In this document: in pieces, positions 18,223 to 25,465 of the stretch
Layout: every line of letters begins with the position of its first letter
How positions within the stretch are numbered: the first letter of the stretch is position 1
Origin: JANMCE01 sp031410595
GTDB lineage: Bacteria > Actinomycetota > Acidimicrobiia > Acidimicrobiales > Ilumatobacteraceae
NCBI GenBank assembly: GCA_031410595.1
Contig: JANNZM010000104.1
Location: forward strand, 127,749-191,748
Direction: 5' to 3'
DNA length: 64,000 nucleotides
Translations under genes and position numbers: made by a program
The notes under the pieces: model-generated
What the model was told of the DNA's origin: nothing
The model's input: only the letters and a program-made list of their open reading frames with translations
The model's database searches: none

Positions 18223-19104
18223 ATGGTTCGCACCGTTGCTGCCCTCGCCGCCCTGCTTGTCCTCGGCGCGACTGGCTGCAGTCCAGCGACGAAACAAGGA
18301 GCAGGTCTCCCAGTCATTGTGGCGACGAGCAGCCAGACCGCCGATTTCGTCCGGTTCATCGGCGGGGATGCCGTGAAGGTCTACAGCGTGGTGAAGCCGG
18401 GCGTCGATCCGCATGAGTACGAACCGACGCCCGCAGATCTCACCACGATCCGCACCGCCGCCGTCGTGGTGACCAATGGCGTCGGCTTGGAGCCCTGGTT
18501 CGCCAAGGTGAGGGCGGCCAGCCCACCAACCGGCGTCGTCGTGATCGCCAGTGACGGCGTCGTGCTCCGCAGCGGTGATCCGCACGTCTGGCACGACCCG
18601 GCCAACGCCAAGATCATGGTGACATCGATCGCGGCAGCCCTCGGTAAGGCCCTGCCCGACAAGAACGCGACCTTCACCGCGAACCTGACGGCGTACATTG
18701 CCCAACTTGATCAGCTCGATGCCGACATCACCGCCCAGGTTGCCTCGCTGACCAACCGCAAGTTGGTGACCAACCACGATGCGTTCGGCTACTTCATCGA
18801 CCGCTACGGGTTCGAGTTCGTCGGCGCGGTCATTCCCAGTTTCGACACGGCCACTGAGTTGTCCACCAAAGATGTGCAGGTGCTGGTGAAGAAGATCCGT
18901 GCGCTCGGGGTGAAAGCCATCTTTTCCGAATCGTCACTCCCCCCGAAGACCGCACAGGCCGTCGCGACCGAAGCGGGTGTCAAGGTCATCACCGGGGACG
19001 ATGCGCTCTACGGTGACAGTCTCGGACCGGCGGGTTCTGATGGTGACACGTATCTGAAGATGATGCGCCACAATGTGCGAACGATCGTGACGGCGTTAGC
19101 GTGA
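18223..19104 (+). CDS. Metal ABC transporter substrate-binding lipoprotein (ZnuA/TroA family)
   Basis: Cluster A-I solute-binding protein capturing Zn2+, Mn2+ or Fe2+ outside the cell, 293 residues. Lipoprotein signal ends LGATGC (Cys about 19). Candidate ligands: His in VDPHEYEPT, His in DPHVWHDP, Glu in IFSESSLPPK and Asp in GSDGDTYLKMM. A His-rich loop typical of many ZnuA proteins is missing, and Glu in the third position is more usual in Mn-type members. I start at the ATG at 18223, after the operator; the frame extends upstream through the operator but has no signal peptide there. First gene of a four-gene operon. Confidence 0.88.
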   Translation: MVRTVAALAALLVLGATGCSPATKQGAGLPVIVATSSQTADFVRFIGGDAVKVYSVVKPGVDPHEYEPTPADLTTIRTAAVVVTNGVGLEPWFAKVRAASPPTGVVVIASDGVVLRSGDPHVWHDPANAKIMVTSIAAALGKALPDKNATFTANLTAYIAQLDQLDADITAQVASLTNRKLVTNHDAFGYFIDRYGFEFVGAVIPSFDTATELSTKDVQVLVKKIRALGVKAIFSESSLPPKTAQAVATEAGVKVITGDDALYGDSLGPAGSDGDTYLKMMRHNVRTIVTALA

Positions 19105-19108
19105 AGAC

Positions 19109-19873
19109 ATGACCGACGCGCAGCCGCTTTGCATCGATTCGCTGGCCGTCGCCTACGACCGAGACCCTGTGTTGCACGGTGTCTCGTTCGACCTCTCCCC
19201 CGGCTCGTCATTGGCGGTCGTCGGTCCGAACGGCGCCGGCAAGTCGACGCTCTTGCGCGCCATTCTCGGCCTGGTGCCGGTCGTACACGGCAGCGTGTCG
19301 GTGCTCGGTCTCGACCCGGTTGCGGCTCGCCGACACGTCGCCTATGTACCGCAGGCCGACTCACTTGACCCTGAGTTTCCAATCGATGCCTTCGGGGTGG
19401 TGCTGCAGGGTCGCTATCGACAGGTTGGGTGGTTCCGACGACCGGGGCGCTCCGACCGCGCTGCCGCCCATGCCGCGCTGGCCGAGGTCGGTCTGTCCGA
19501 TCGGGCCAGGTCGCGTTTCGGTACGCTGTCCGGTGGGCAACGCCAACGAGTGCTGCTGGCCCGGGCCATCGCGCAAAACGCTCGGTTGCTGCTACTCGAT
19601 GAGCCGTTCAACGGGGTGGATGCGACCAGCCAGCAACTGCTGATCGATGTGATGGGTCGCCTTCGCGCGAACGGTGTGGCTATCGTTATCTCCACCCACG
19701 ACTTGGCCTTTGCTCATCTCGCGTGCAGTGAAGCCTGCCTCATCAACGGGCACATGGTGGGCTTCGGCACGCCTGACGAGGTGCTGAGTTCCGAGCATCT
19801 GGCTCATGCCTACGGCCCGGCCGTTCACTCGCTCGACAACGGCACCACCGTGATCGCCGCGCACACCCACTGA
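19109..19873 (+). CDS. Metal ABC transporter ATP-binding protein (ZnuC/TroB/MntB type)
   Basis: Cytosolic ATPase subunit, 254 residues. Walker A GPNGAGKST (about 37), Q-loop YVPQADSLDPEFP, signature LSGGQRQRVLLARA (about 142), Walker B LLLLDEPFNGVD and the H-loop STHD. It starts 4 bp after the binding-protein stop, and its stop overlaps the start of the first permease (TGATG). Confidence 0.93.
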   Translation: MTDAQPLCIDSLAVAYDRDPVLHGVSFDLSPGSSLAVVGPNGAGKSTLLRAILGLVPVVHGSVSVLGLDPVAARRHVAYVPQADSLDPEFPIDAFGVVLQGRYRQVGWFRRPGRSDRAAAHAALAEVGLSDRARSRFGTLSGGQRQRVLLARAIAQNARLLLLDEPFNGVDATSQQLLIDVMGRLRANGVAIVISTHDLAFAHLACSEACLINGHMVGFGTPDEVLSSEHLAHAYGPAVHSLDNGTTVIAAHTH

Positions 19874-20706
19874 TGTTGTCCGAGCCGTTCATGCAACGGG
19901 CACTCCTCGAGGTGTTGATCCTGGCGGTCGTCTCGGGATGCGTTGGAACGTTGGTGCTCGTGCGCCGTCACGCCTTCGTGGCTGACGCGCTCACCCACAC
20001 CATGTTCCCTGGCGTCGCTATCGCGTTCTTCGCTGGGCAATCCCTCTTCGTCGGGGCACTGGTTGCGGCAGTGGTCTCCACGGTGTTGCTGACACTGCTC
20101 AGCTCCGTGCGACGGGTGGATGACGACTCGGTGCTCGCGCTGTTGGTCGCGACGTTTTTCGCAGCCGGGGTTGTGGTCGTCAGTCGGCGAGCGAGCTTTA
20201 CTTCTGATCTCACGTCCTTGCTATTCGGACATCTGCTCACCGTTGACCGGTCGACGATTGTGCAGAGTGCGCTGGTCACCGTCGTCGTGGTTGGGGTGCT
20301 GGTGTTAATCGGTAAGGAGTTGGTGTTCCGCTCCTTTGACCCGGAAGCCTTCCGAGCCCTCGGCTATCGGCTGTTGTTGCTCGATGCCATGACCGATGCG
20401 TTGGTGGCGCTTGTGATTGTGGCCGCGGCGCGCGCCATTGGCACGGCACTGGTCGTCGCGCTGTTGGTGACTCCTGCCGCAACGGCGCGCTTGGTGAGTG
20501 ATCGCATCCCGATCATCGGTCTGGTGTCGGTTGGCCTGATCGCGGCGTGCGGGGTGGCGGGGCTGTCGCTGAGCTATGTCGCGTCTGTCGATCATGACGT
20601 GCGGGTGGAACCAGGTGCGGCGATCACCGTTATCCTTACGCTGGTGTTCGGCGTGTTGGCCACTACGACGTTACTCACACGCCACCGTCGTCGGATCGCG
20701 GCATGA
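19873..20706 (+). CDS. Metal ABC transporter permease 1 (TroC/ZnuB family)
   Basis: Integral membrane permease of the ABC-3 family, 277 residues, with about eight hydrophobic helices. Family features: LVRRHAFVADALTHTMFPGVAIAF near the N-terminus (read in two parts, LVRRHAFVADALTHT and MFPGVAIAF), KELVFRSFDPEAFRALGY in the coupling region and GTALVVALLVTPAATARL in a late helix. The start overlaps the ATPase stop, and its own stop overlaps the next permease start. A pair of permeases suggests a heterodimer as in TroCD/MntCD. Confidence 0.92.
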   Translation: MLSEPFMQRALLEVLILAVVSGCVGTLVLVRRHAFVADALTHTMFPGVAIAFFAGQSLFVGALVAAVVSTVLLTLLSSVRRVDDDSVLALLVATFFAAGVVVVSRRASFTSDLTSLLFGHLLTVDRSTIVQSALVTVVVVGVLVLIGKELVFRSFDPEAFRALGYRLLLLDAMTDALVALVIVAAARAIGTALVVALLVTPAATARLVSDRIPIIGLVSVGLIAACGVAGLSLSYVASVDHDVRVEPGAAITVILTLVFGVLATTTLLTRHRRRIAA

Positions 20707-21533
20707 GCATCTACGGACGTGCGCTGATTGAGGTGATGGTTGCCGGATTCGCGGCCGGGGTCATTGGTGTGCATATCGTGCTGCGCCGCCTTCAGTTCTT
20801 CACAGTCGCCCTCGCGCACGCCACGTTTCCCGGCGTTGTCGTGGCCTACTGGCTGGGCATCTTGCCACTGCTTGGCGCACTCGGTTTCGGCTGGCTCGTG
20901 GTTGGCCTACTGGTCGTGCTGACCCGACTCAAGCAGGTGGACGGCTCTTCGCTGGTTGGCGTGTTGTTGGCCGGCAGCTTTGGGTTGGGCGTACTGCTGC
21001 AGGGTCTCCAACCTCGTCCCGCGTTGGACCTCACTTCGATCCTCACGGGTCACGTGGTGGCCACCTCAACGGCTGATGTTGCAACATCCATCGTGGTGGC
21101 CGTGTTGGTGTTGGCCGTACTCGCCGCGTTGCACAAGGAGTTGGTCTTCGGCGCTTTCGATCCCTTGGCTGCCGAGGCGCAAGGTTATTCGCGCTGGCTT
21201 GACCTGCTGCTGCTCCTTGCGGTCGAGGCGGTCATCATCACCACGGTTCCTGCGATGGGCACGATCTTGTCGGTCGCGCTGATGATCGTGCCAGCGATCA
21301 CCGCGCGCCTCTGGACGGACCGCCTTGGGCTGACGTTTTTGATCGCCGGACTGCTCGGCGCGGGGTCGGGTCTGCTTGGGCTGACGATGTCCGACCGCTT
21401 TCACCTTGCCGCCGGTGGCGCCATCGCCCTCACGACCGGGGCGATGTTTGTCTTGAGTTGGCTGCTCGCGCCGTTCGGCCTTCGCCGCCAGATGCAACCG
21501 CACGGGATCCAGCTCGGCTCAACGACCTCGTAG
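20703..21533 (+). CDS. Metal ABC transporter permease 2 (TroD/ZnuB family)
   Basis: Second ABC-3 permease, 276 residues, paralogous to the preceding gene: VLRRLQFFTVALAHATFPGV, KELVFGAFDPLAAEAQGY, and GTILSVALMIVPAITARLW. About eight helices. The ATG overlaps the stop of permease 1 (ATGA). Zinc systems commonly use one ZnuB as a homodimer, whereas Mn/Fe systems such as Tro, Mnt and Sit use two different permeases, so this operon leans towards Mn or Fe. Confidence 0.92.
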   Translation: MSIYGRALIEVMVAGFAAGVIGVHIVLRRLQFFTVALAHATFPGVVVAYWLGILPLLGALGFGWLVVGLLVVLTRLKQVDGSSLVGVLLAGSFGLGVLLQGLQPRPALDLTSILTGHVVATSTADVATSIVVAVLVLAVLAALHKELVFGAFDPLAAEAQGYSRWLDLLLLLAVEAVIITTVPAMGTILSVALMIVPAITARLWTDRLGLTFLIAGLLGAGSGLLGLTMSDRFHLAAGGAIALTTGAMFVLSWLLAPFGLRRQMQPHGIQLGSTTS

Positions 21534-21566
21534 TTCCTATCCGGGCGAAACGAGCGGGCTGCCGCT

Positions 21567-21986
21567 TCAACTCGGCCGGTGACATGCCTGAGCGGCATCG
21601 CTGCGTTGCCCGGTTGCGATCGCCGCGGTGGCTGCTGCCGCAACGACCGGCACGACGAGCACGACGGTGACGGGATCGTTCGCAAGGTAGGCCGTGAGCA
21701 ACAGAGCAGCTGCGAACAGCGGAAGATGGACGGCCGCTGCGAGCACGCGACGACCCTGGGGCGCGAGCTGCGAGGCTGCCACCGACAGCATGGCCGCTGA
21801 ACCGAGGGCCACGACGACGAACGCGGCCAGCGCCACGAACAGGTTGAACGTGCCAGTAATGATGCAGCCGAGGTCACCGTTGCAGGCATCGGAGGACACA
21901 AGGCTGCGAGCGACGCCCCATGCGACCACTGCTGCGACGTAGTCGGCGACGAGGAAGCCTATGGCAACACGGAAGAACGGTTTCAC
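21567..21986 (-). CDS. Small four-helix membrane protein, unknown
   Basis: 139-residue hydrophobic protein with four predicted helices (about 7-27, 42-65, 82-100, 105-125) and a short polar tail rich in Ala, Gln and His. A Cys pair (DACNGDLGC, about 34-40) lies in the first loop, possibly a disulfide outside the cell. No family recognised. It converges with the transporter operon and lies downstream of the dehydrogenase gene on the same strand. Confidence 0.6.
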   Translation of the reverse strand: MKPFFRVAIGFLVADYVAAVVAWGVARSLVSSDACNGDLGCIITGTFNLFVALAAFVVVALGSAAMLSVAASQLAPQGRRVLAAAVHLPLFAAALLLTAYLANDPVTVVLVVPVVAAAATAAIATGQRSDAAQACHRPS

Positions 21987-22033
21987 ATTGATCAGTATGC
22001 GTCCAGCCCGACCGGGCCACTATCGGGCAAATC

Positions 22034-22051
22034 CCCCACCCGGCGGTGGGG
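22034..22051 (-). terminator. Hairpin after the dehydrogenase gene
   Basis: CCCCACC (22034-22040), a CGGC loop and GGTGGGG (22045-22051) form a 7-bp GC stem directly after the stop codon on the minus strand. No strong T-run follows, so it is a weak or factor-assisted terminator candidate. Confidence 0.5.
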
Positions 22052-22052
22052 C

Positions 22053-23042
22053 TTAGCGGTGATCGCCGGTGAAACGGGCGGCTCGCACGCCGCGCTGGGC
22101 GAGGTCGGCGAGGAAGGCGGTGGTGTCGATGCGCACATCGCCCAGTGCCACGGTTCCGGGGTGCGTGTTGGGCACGGCCAAGCGGAGGGCTGCCACCGCG
22201 GCGACAGCCCCGGCGGCGACAGCCGGACGGTCGATGGCACCGAGCACTTCGGCTTGGCGCTGACCGTCACGTAGGCCGCGGACTTCCACCCGGAGAGCAC
22301 CAAGCGCTCCCTCGACATGGGGCTTTCGCAGCATCGGCAGGCGCGAGGTGAAACGATCGCGGCGGGTGGCGCTGAGGCGGGCTGAGATCCGGCCAACGTC
22401 AGGAAACGCTCGCAGCAGCACGAACGGATCAGGGAGTTCCGCGTTGTAGCAGTCATGCGCGCCGATGGGGTCGGGGAACCAGCCGAGCTCACGTCCCGAT
22501 CCGCCGGCACGGCTGCGCCAGTCCCCGTCACGCCAGATCTGTGCCGTCGATCGCAGTGCCTTGTGGTGCTGGCGGGCGCACGCCGGTCCACCGGTGCCGT
22601 GCTTGTACACGTGCAACTCGTCCACCGACGCGAACGACGAGGCGGCGTGACGGGCCAGCAGGCACGACAGGCCGGGGGCGAAACCGGCACCGACCACCAC
22701 CGTGACGCCACGTTCCTTGGCCAGGTCGTCAAGCCCCCAAAGACGCCACACGTCGTCGCGGTCATCAGAAACCGACACGACAGAGGTTCCGGCCAGCACG
22801 AACCGTTCGGCCAGTGCCACCTGGGGAACGGGCGTGGCCAGCACTACGGCATCGAGGCCGAGTTCCTCGTGCATGGCGCCGACTACCGTCACCGACGCGC
22901 CGATGCTGGTAGCCACCCGATCCGATGTTCCGCCGGGATAGTCGGCCAGCAGCACATGCACCCCCGACGTTCCGGCCAGCTGCCGAGCAACTCGGCTGCC
23001 GACCGCGCCAGTGCCAACGATGCCGATACGAAGATCGGTCAC
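22053..23042 (-). CDS. NAD(P)-binding dehydrogenase-like protein (saccharopine dehydrogenase type)
   Basis: About 329 residues. The Rossmann start LRIGIVGTGAVGSRVARQL is clear and is followed by an oxidoreductase-like domain (VVVGAGFAPGLSCLLARHAASSF). The overall layout resembles saccharopine dehydrogenase-like or homoserine dehydrogenase-like proteins; the reaction is unknown. The start is GTG at 23042, which overlaps the stop of the upstream 51-codon gene (GTGA); the longer frame reaching 23231 would run into the tRNA and is rejected. Confidence 0.75.
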   Translation of the reverse strand: MTDLRIGIVGTGAVGSRVARQLAGTSGVHVLLADYPGGTSDRVATSIGASVTVVGAMHEELGLDAVVLATPVPQVALAERFVLAGTSVVSVSDDRDDVWRLWGLDDLAKERGVTVVVGAGFAPGLSCLLARHAASSFASVDELHVYKHGTGGPACARQHHKALRSTAQIWRDGDWRSRAGGSGRELGWFPDPIGAHDCYNAELPDPFVLLRAFPDVGRISARLSATRRDRFTSRLPMLRKPHVEGALGALRVEVRGLRDGQRQAEVLGAIDRPAVAAGAVAAVAALRLAVPNTHPGTVALGDVRIDTTAFLADLAQRGVRAARFTGDHR

Positions 23043-23194
23043 GGCTTCTGATCGAACGACAACTCTTCCCAGCCACCCTGCTGGGCCGGAGCGCCGCCCT
23101 TGCCCCGCACCCGCAGGACCGCCGCGACCAGCCCGGCCACAAGGAAGGCAAGGCCGAGGCGACGCACAGCGAGGAAGACAGATCGTCGTGCCAA
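23039..23194 (-). CDS. Small membrane protein, 51 residues
   Basis: Short gene between tRNA-Ile and the dehydrogenase. From a TTG at 23194 it reads MARRSVFLAVRRLGLAFLVA, then GLVAAVLRVRGKGG and a tail ending GGWEELSFDQKP. One N-terminal helix with basic flanks and a soluble acidic tail. Its stop overlaps the next gene's GTG, a typical operon junction, and codon use matches its neighbours. Function unknown. Confidence 0.6.
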   Translation of the reverse strand: MARRSVFLAVRRLGLAFLVAGLVAAVLRVRGKGGAPAQQGGWEELSFDQKP

Positions 23195-23195
23195 G

Positions 23196-23269
23196 TGGGG
23201 CTAACAGGAGTCGGACCTGTGACCTCTGCATTATCAGTGCAGCGCTCTAACCAACTGAGCTATAGCCCC
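23196..23269 (-). tRNA. tRNA-Ile (GAT anticodon)
   Basis: The minus strand folds as a full cloverleaf of 74 nt. Acceptor GGGGCTA pairs with TAGCCCC, the D arm holds AGCTCAGTTGGTTAGAGC, the anticodon loop CTGATAA carries GAT, and the T arm ACAGGTCCGACTCCTGT has one mismatch-free stem. CCA is not encoded. The place after gyrA and DUF3566 is the same as in mycobacteria. Confidence 0.96.
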
Positions 23270-23287
23270 TTCACGCGCCAAGGCGCG

Positions 23288-24298
23288 CTAGGAAGCTGTC
23301 AGGTTATCGCTTGCATCGCTGTCCGCGTCAATCGATTCTGCAACCGGCCCACCGCGCAGTCGTTCGCGCAGGATGACTTCCTCTTCCAACACCGTGACCC
23401 GCACGCCGCCGACCAGGTCGGCAATGAGGTTGAACAGCACGGCAAGGGTCACGTGCAGCCCGGTTCCGGCGATGGCCAGGAACAGACCGAGGCCACGGGA
23501 CGCATTGAACAGCTTCTTGCCGTTAATGGTGAAGGTCTTCAGCCCGAAGAGTTCTTTGATGAAGCCCTGGATGTTGTCGACGGTGCCGGTGGTGTAGGCG
23601 AGATGCCAAAGCAGTACGCCGGCGATGAGCAGTACGACATACAGCAGCATGTACAACACGAGTGAGATCTTGAACACGGTCCAGCCATCAATGCGGCGCA
23701 CCACCCGGGAGACCTTGCGGACACGGGGGCGGCGGCCGAAAATACGACGACGGCCAACCGTCTTGGTCAGCACCCTGGCCGGACGCTCGGGTTCGTCGTT
23801 GAACGGCATGGTCGGCGAACTTGGCGCAGGAGTGGCCGGCACCGAACGGGCCTCAACCGCAGGGATTGCCTCCGTCGGTGGCTCAGCGGCCGGTTCAAGC
23901 GGCTCAACCCTGGCGGGAATCAGTTCGGTGGGGGAACCGACTGGGGCATCCGAAGGCTCGACTGGCTCAGCTTCACGAGCTACCGGCAGGAGCCCAGGCG
24001 GTGGCGTCACCGGGTTCAACACGATGGCCCCGCTGGCCGCCGCCAGGGCCGATGGGTTCGGCATCATGGGCGGTGGCGGTGGAATCGGCCGGGACACGAC
24101 CTCGACCGAACCCGACGGCGTCAGGTCGTCGGTGGGCCAACCATCAGTGGTCCCGGGCGTTTCGTCGGCGACGGGATCGGACGGGCGTTTCGGGAGTAGG
24201 CCAGCCGCTTCCAGCGCCGTCCATGACTGGCCGACGAGTGGATCCTGAGGAGGACGTCGACGAGACAGCGATGGAGCGACGTCGATGTCATCAGACAC
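23288..24298 (-). CDS. DUF3566 membrane protein (gyrA-linked)
   Basis: 336-residue membrane protein. A long disordered Pro/Glu/Ala-rich N-terminus (about 1-190) is followed by a basic segment (GRRRIFGRRPRVRKVSRVVR) and two transmembrane helices of the DUF3566 domain (about 225-250 and 280-310, with LLYVVLLIAGVLLWHLAY and FLAIAGTGLHVTLAVLFNLI). The family sits beside gyrA and the tRNA-Ile gene in many actinobacteria; the role is not known. I start at the GTG at 24298, with GAAGG 8 nt upstream; an upstream start at 24397 is less likely. Confidence 0.85.
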   Translation of the reverse strand: MSDDIDVAPSLSRRRPPQDPLVGQSWTALEAAGLLPKRPSDPVADETPGTTDGWPTDDLTPSGSVEVVSRPIPPPPPMMPNPSALAAASGAIVLNPVTPPPGLLPVAREAEPVEPSDAPVGSPTELIPARVEPLEPAAEPPTEAIPAVEARSVPATPAPSSPTMPFNDEPERPARVLTKTVGRRRIFGRRPRVRKVSRVVRRIDGWTVFKISLVLYMLLYVVLLIAGVLLWHLAYTTGTVDNIQGFIKELFGLKTFTINGKKLFNASRGLGLFLAIAGTGLHVTLAVLFNLIADLVGGVRVTVLEEEVILRERLRGGPVAESIDADSDASDNLTAS

Positions 24299-24400
24299 GG
24301 CGGCACCCTTCGGAGTCCGCGAGGATGTCTCCTCGAAGGGATCAAGCGACTTCACGTAGTGCACTGTAGTTGGCCCTGTCCAACGAGTGGCGGTCACTGG

Positions 24401-24709
24401 TCATCTGGCCTCGATCAGCGTGGCCGCTGCCGTCGCCGTCATCGAGCCAACCTGCACCGTGGCCCGCACCACGTGTCCATCGAAAGTCATTGCAGTCACC
24501 GTGGCGTGATTGGCGGCCGCCAAGCGGCGACCGGCCTCGAATCCGCCCGACGCGGCGGCCAGTGCTACGGCGTCCGCAGCGGTTCGGGCACGCGACTGGT
24601 CGGCGGCGCGAACGCCCAATTCGGCCAGACCAACCGAAATCACCATCAGCACACTAAGCACCATCACCACCAGCGCCAGTGCGTGACCGTGTTCGTTGTC
24701 GAAGTGCAT
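24401..24709 (-). CDS. Tad-type pilus assembly protein, TadE/TadG-like
   Basis: 102-residue protein beginning MHFDNEHGHALALVVMVLS, a membrane helix with the Flp/TadG-like start (a Gly-x-Ala-x-x-Leu...), then AELGVRAADQSRARTAADAV, which matches the helical repeat of the putative Flp pilus-assembly TadE/G family. The ATG at 24709 has AGGAGAG 6 nt upstream, so I prefer it over a GTG at 24724. No other tad genes are in the window, so it may be an orphan secreted pseudopilin-like protein. Confidence 0.6.
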   Translation of the reverse strand: MHFDNEHGHALALVVMVLSVLMVISVGLAELGVRAADQSRARTAADAVALAAASGGFEAGRRLAAANHATVTAMTFDGHVVRATVQVGSMTATAAATLIEAR

Positions 24710-24810
24710 CGATCTCTCCTCCACAGCAATGAGGTGGGGAGGGAGAGCGGATCTCCGAGAAGCCTGTACTTTAGCCGGAAATCGCGGAAGTGGCGATAGC
24801 GTGCTCGCCC

Positions 24811-25425
24811 GTGACAGCTATCGACTTCTTCTTCGACCCTGCCTGCCCATGGACCTGGATCACCGCAGAATGGGTGCGAGAGGTGGCGCCACACCGTGAC
24901 CTTGATGTCACCTGGAAGACCTACAGCCTGTTCGTGAAGAACGGCGCTGGCATGTCGGACCAGTACCGCATCCCCCTTGAGGCGCAGTGGCCCGGTCTGC
25001 GGGTCATAGAGCAGGCCCGCCTCGACTACGGAAATGAGGCCGTGTCGGCCCTGTATCGCTCGTTCGGCACCGCCATTCACTACGACGGCGACAACATGCT
25101 GGAAACGCTGGGAGAATGCGTGAAGGCCGCTGGCGTCGATGTGTCGGTGCTGTCAGCCGCCGAGGACGACTCCCTCGATGCCGGTATTCACGCGTCAACC
25201 GCCGCCGGGGTGGCGCTGACGGGTGCCGACGTTGGCATACCGATCATCGCGGTGGAAAACCTGCCCATGATCTACTTCGGGCCGGTCATGTCGCCGGCCC
25301 CAACGGGTGATGACGCACTGCGCCTCTGGGATGCGTACGTCACATTGGCCTCGATCGACGGTGTGTACGAGATCAAGCGCTCCCGCACCGTTGGCCCAAC
25401 CTTCGGCCCCCGCCCGAATATCTGA
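24811..25425 (+). CDS. DsbA-fold protein, mycothiol-dependent nitroreductase-like, single active-site Cys
   Basis: 204-residue thioredoxin-fold protein close to the Rv2466c type mycothiol-dependent reductase: FDPACPWTWITAEWVREVA, then VTWKTYSL, then GADVGIPIIAV and a C-terminal LWDAYVTLASIDGVYEIKRSRT. Rv2466c has CPWC; here the second Cys is Thr, so only a monothiol mechanism with mycothiol is possible. Start: GTG at 24811 gives a family-like N-terminus; another GTG at 24790 is in frame. It converges with gyrA across a shared terminator. Confidence 0.72.
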   Translation: MTAIDFFFDPACPWTWITAEWVREVAPHRDLDVTWKTYSLFVKNGAGMSDQYRIPLEAQWPGLRVIEQARLDYGNEAVSALYRSFGTAIHYDGDNMLETLGECVKAAGVDVSVLSAAEDDSLDAGIHASTAAGVALTGADVGIPIIAVENLPMIYFGPVMSPAPTGDDALRLWDAYVTLASIDGVYEIKRSRTVGPTFGPRPNI

Positions 25426-25434
25426 CAACGCAAA

Positions 25435-25457
25435 CGCCCGGACCGATGGTCCGGGCG
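25435..25457. terminator. Bidirectional terminator between nitroreductase-like gene and gyrA
   Basis: CGCCCGGACC (25435-25444) and GGTCCGGGCG (25448-25457) form a perfect 10-bp stem with a three-base loop. It lies between two convergent stops and can serve both strands. Confidence 0.85.
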
Positions 25458-25465
25458 CTTAGACG

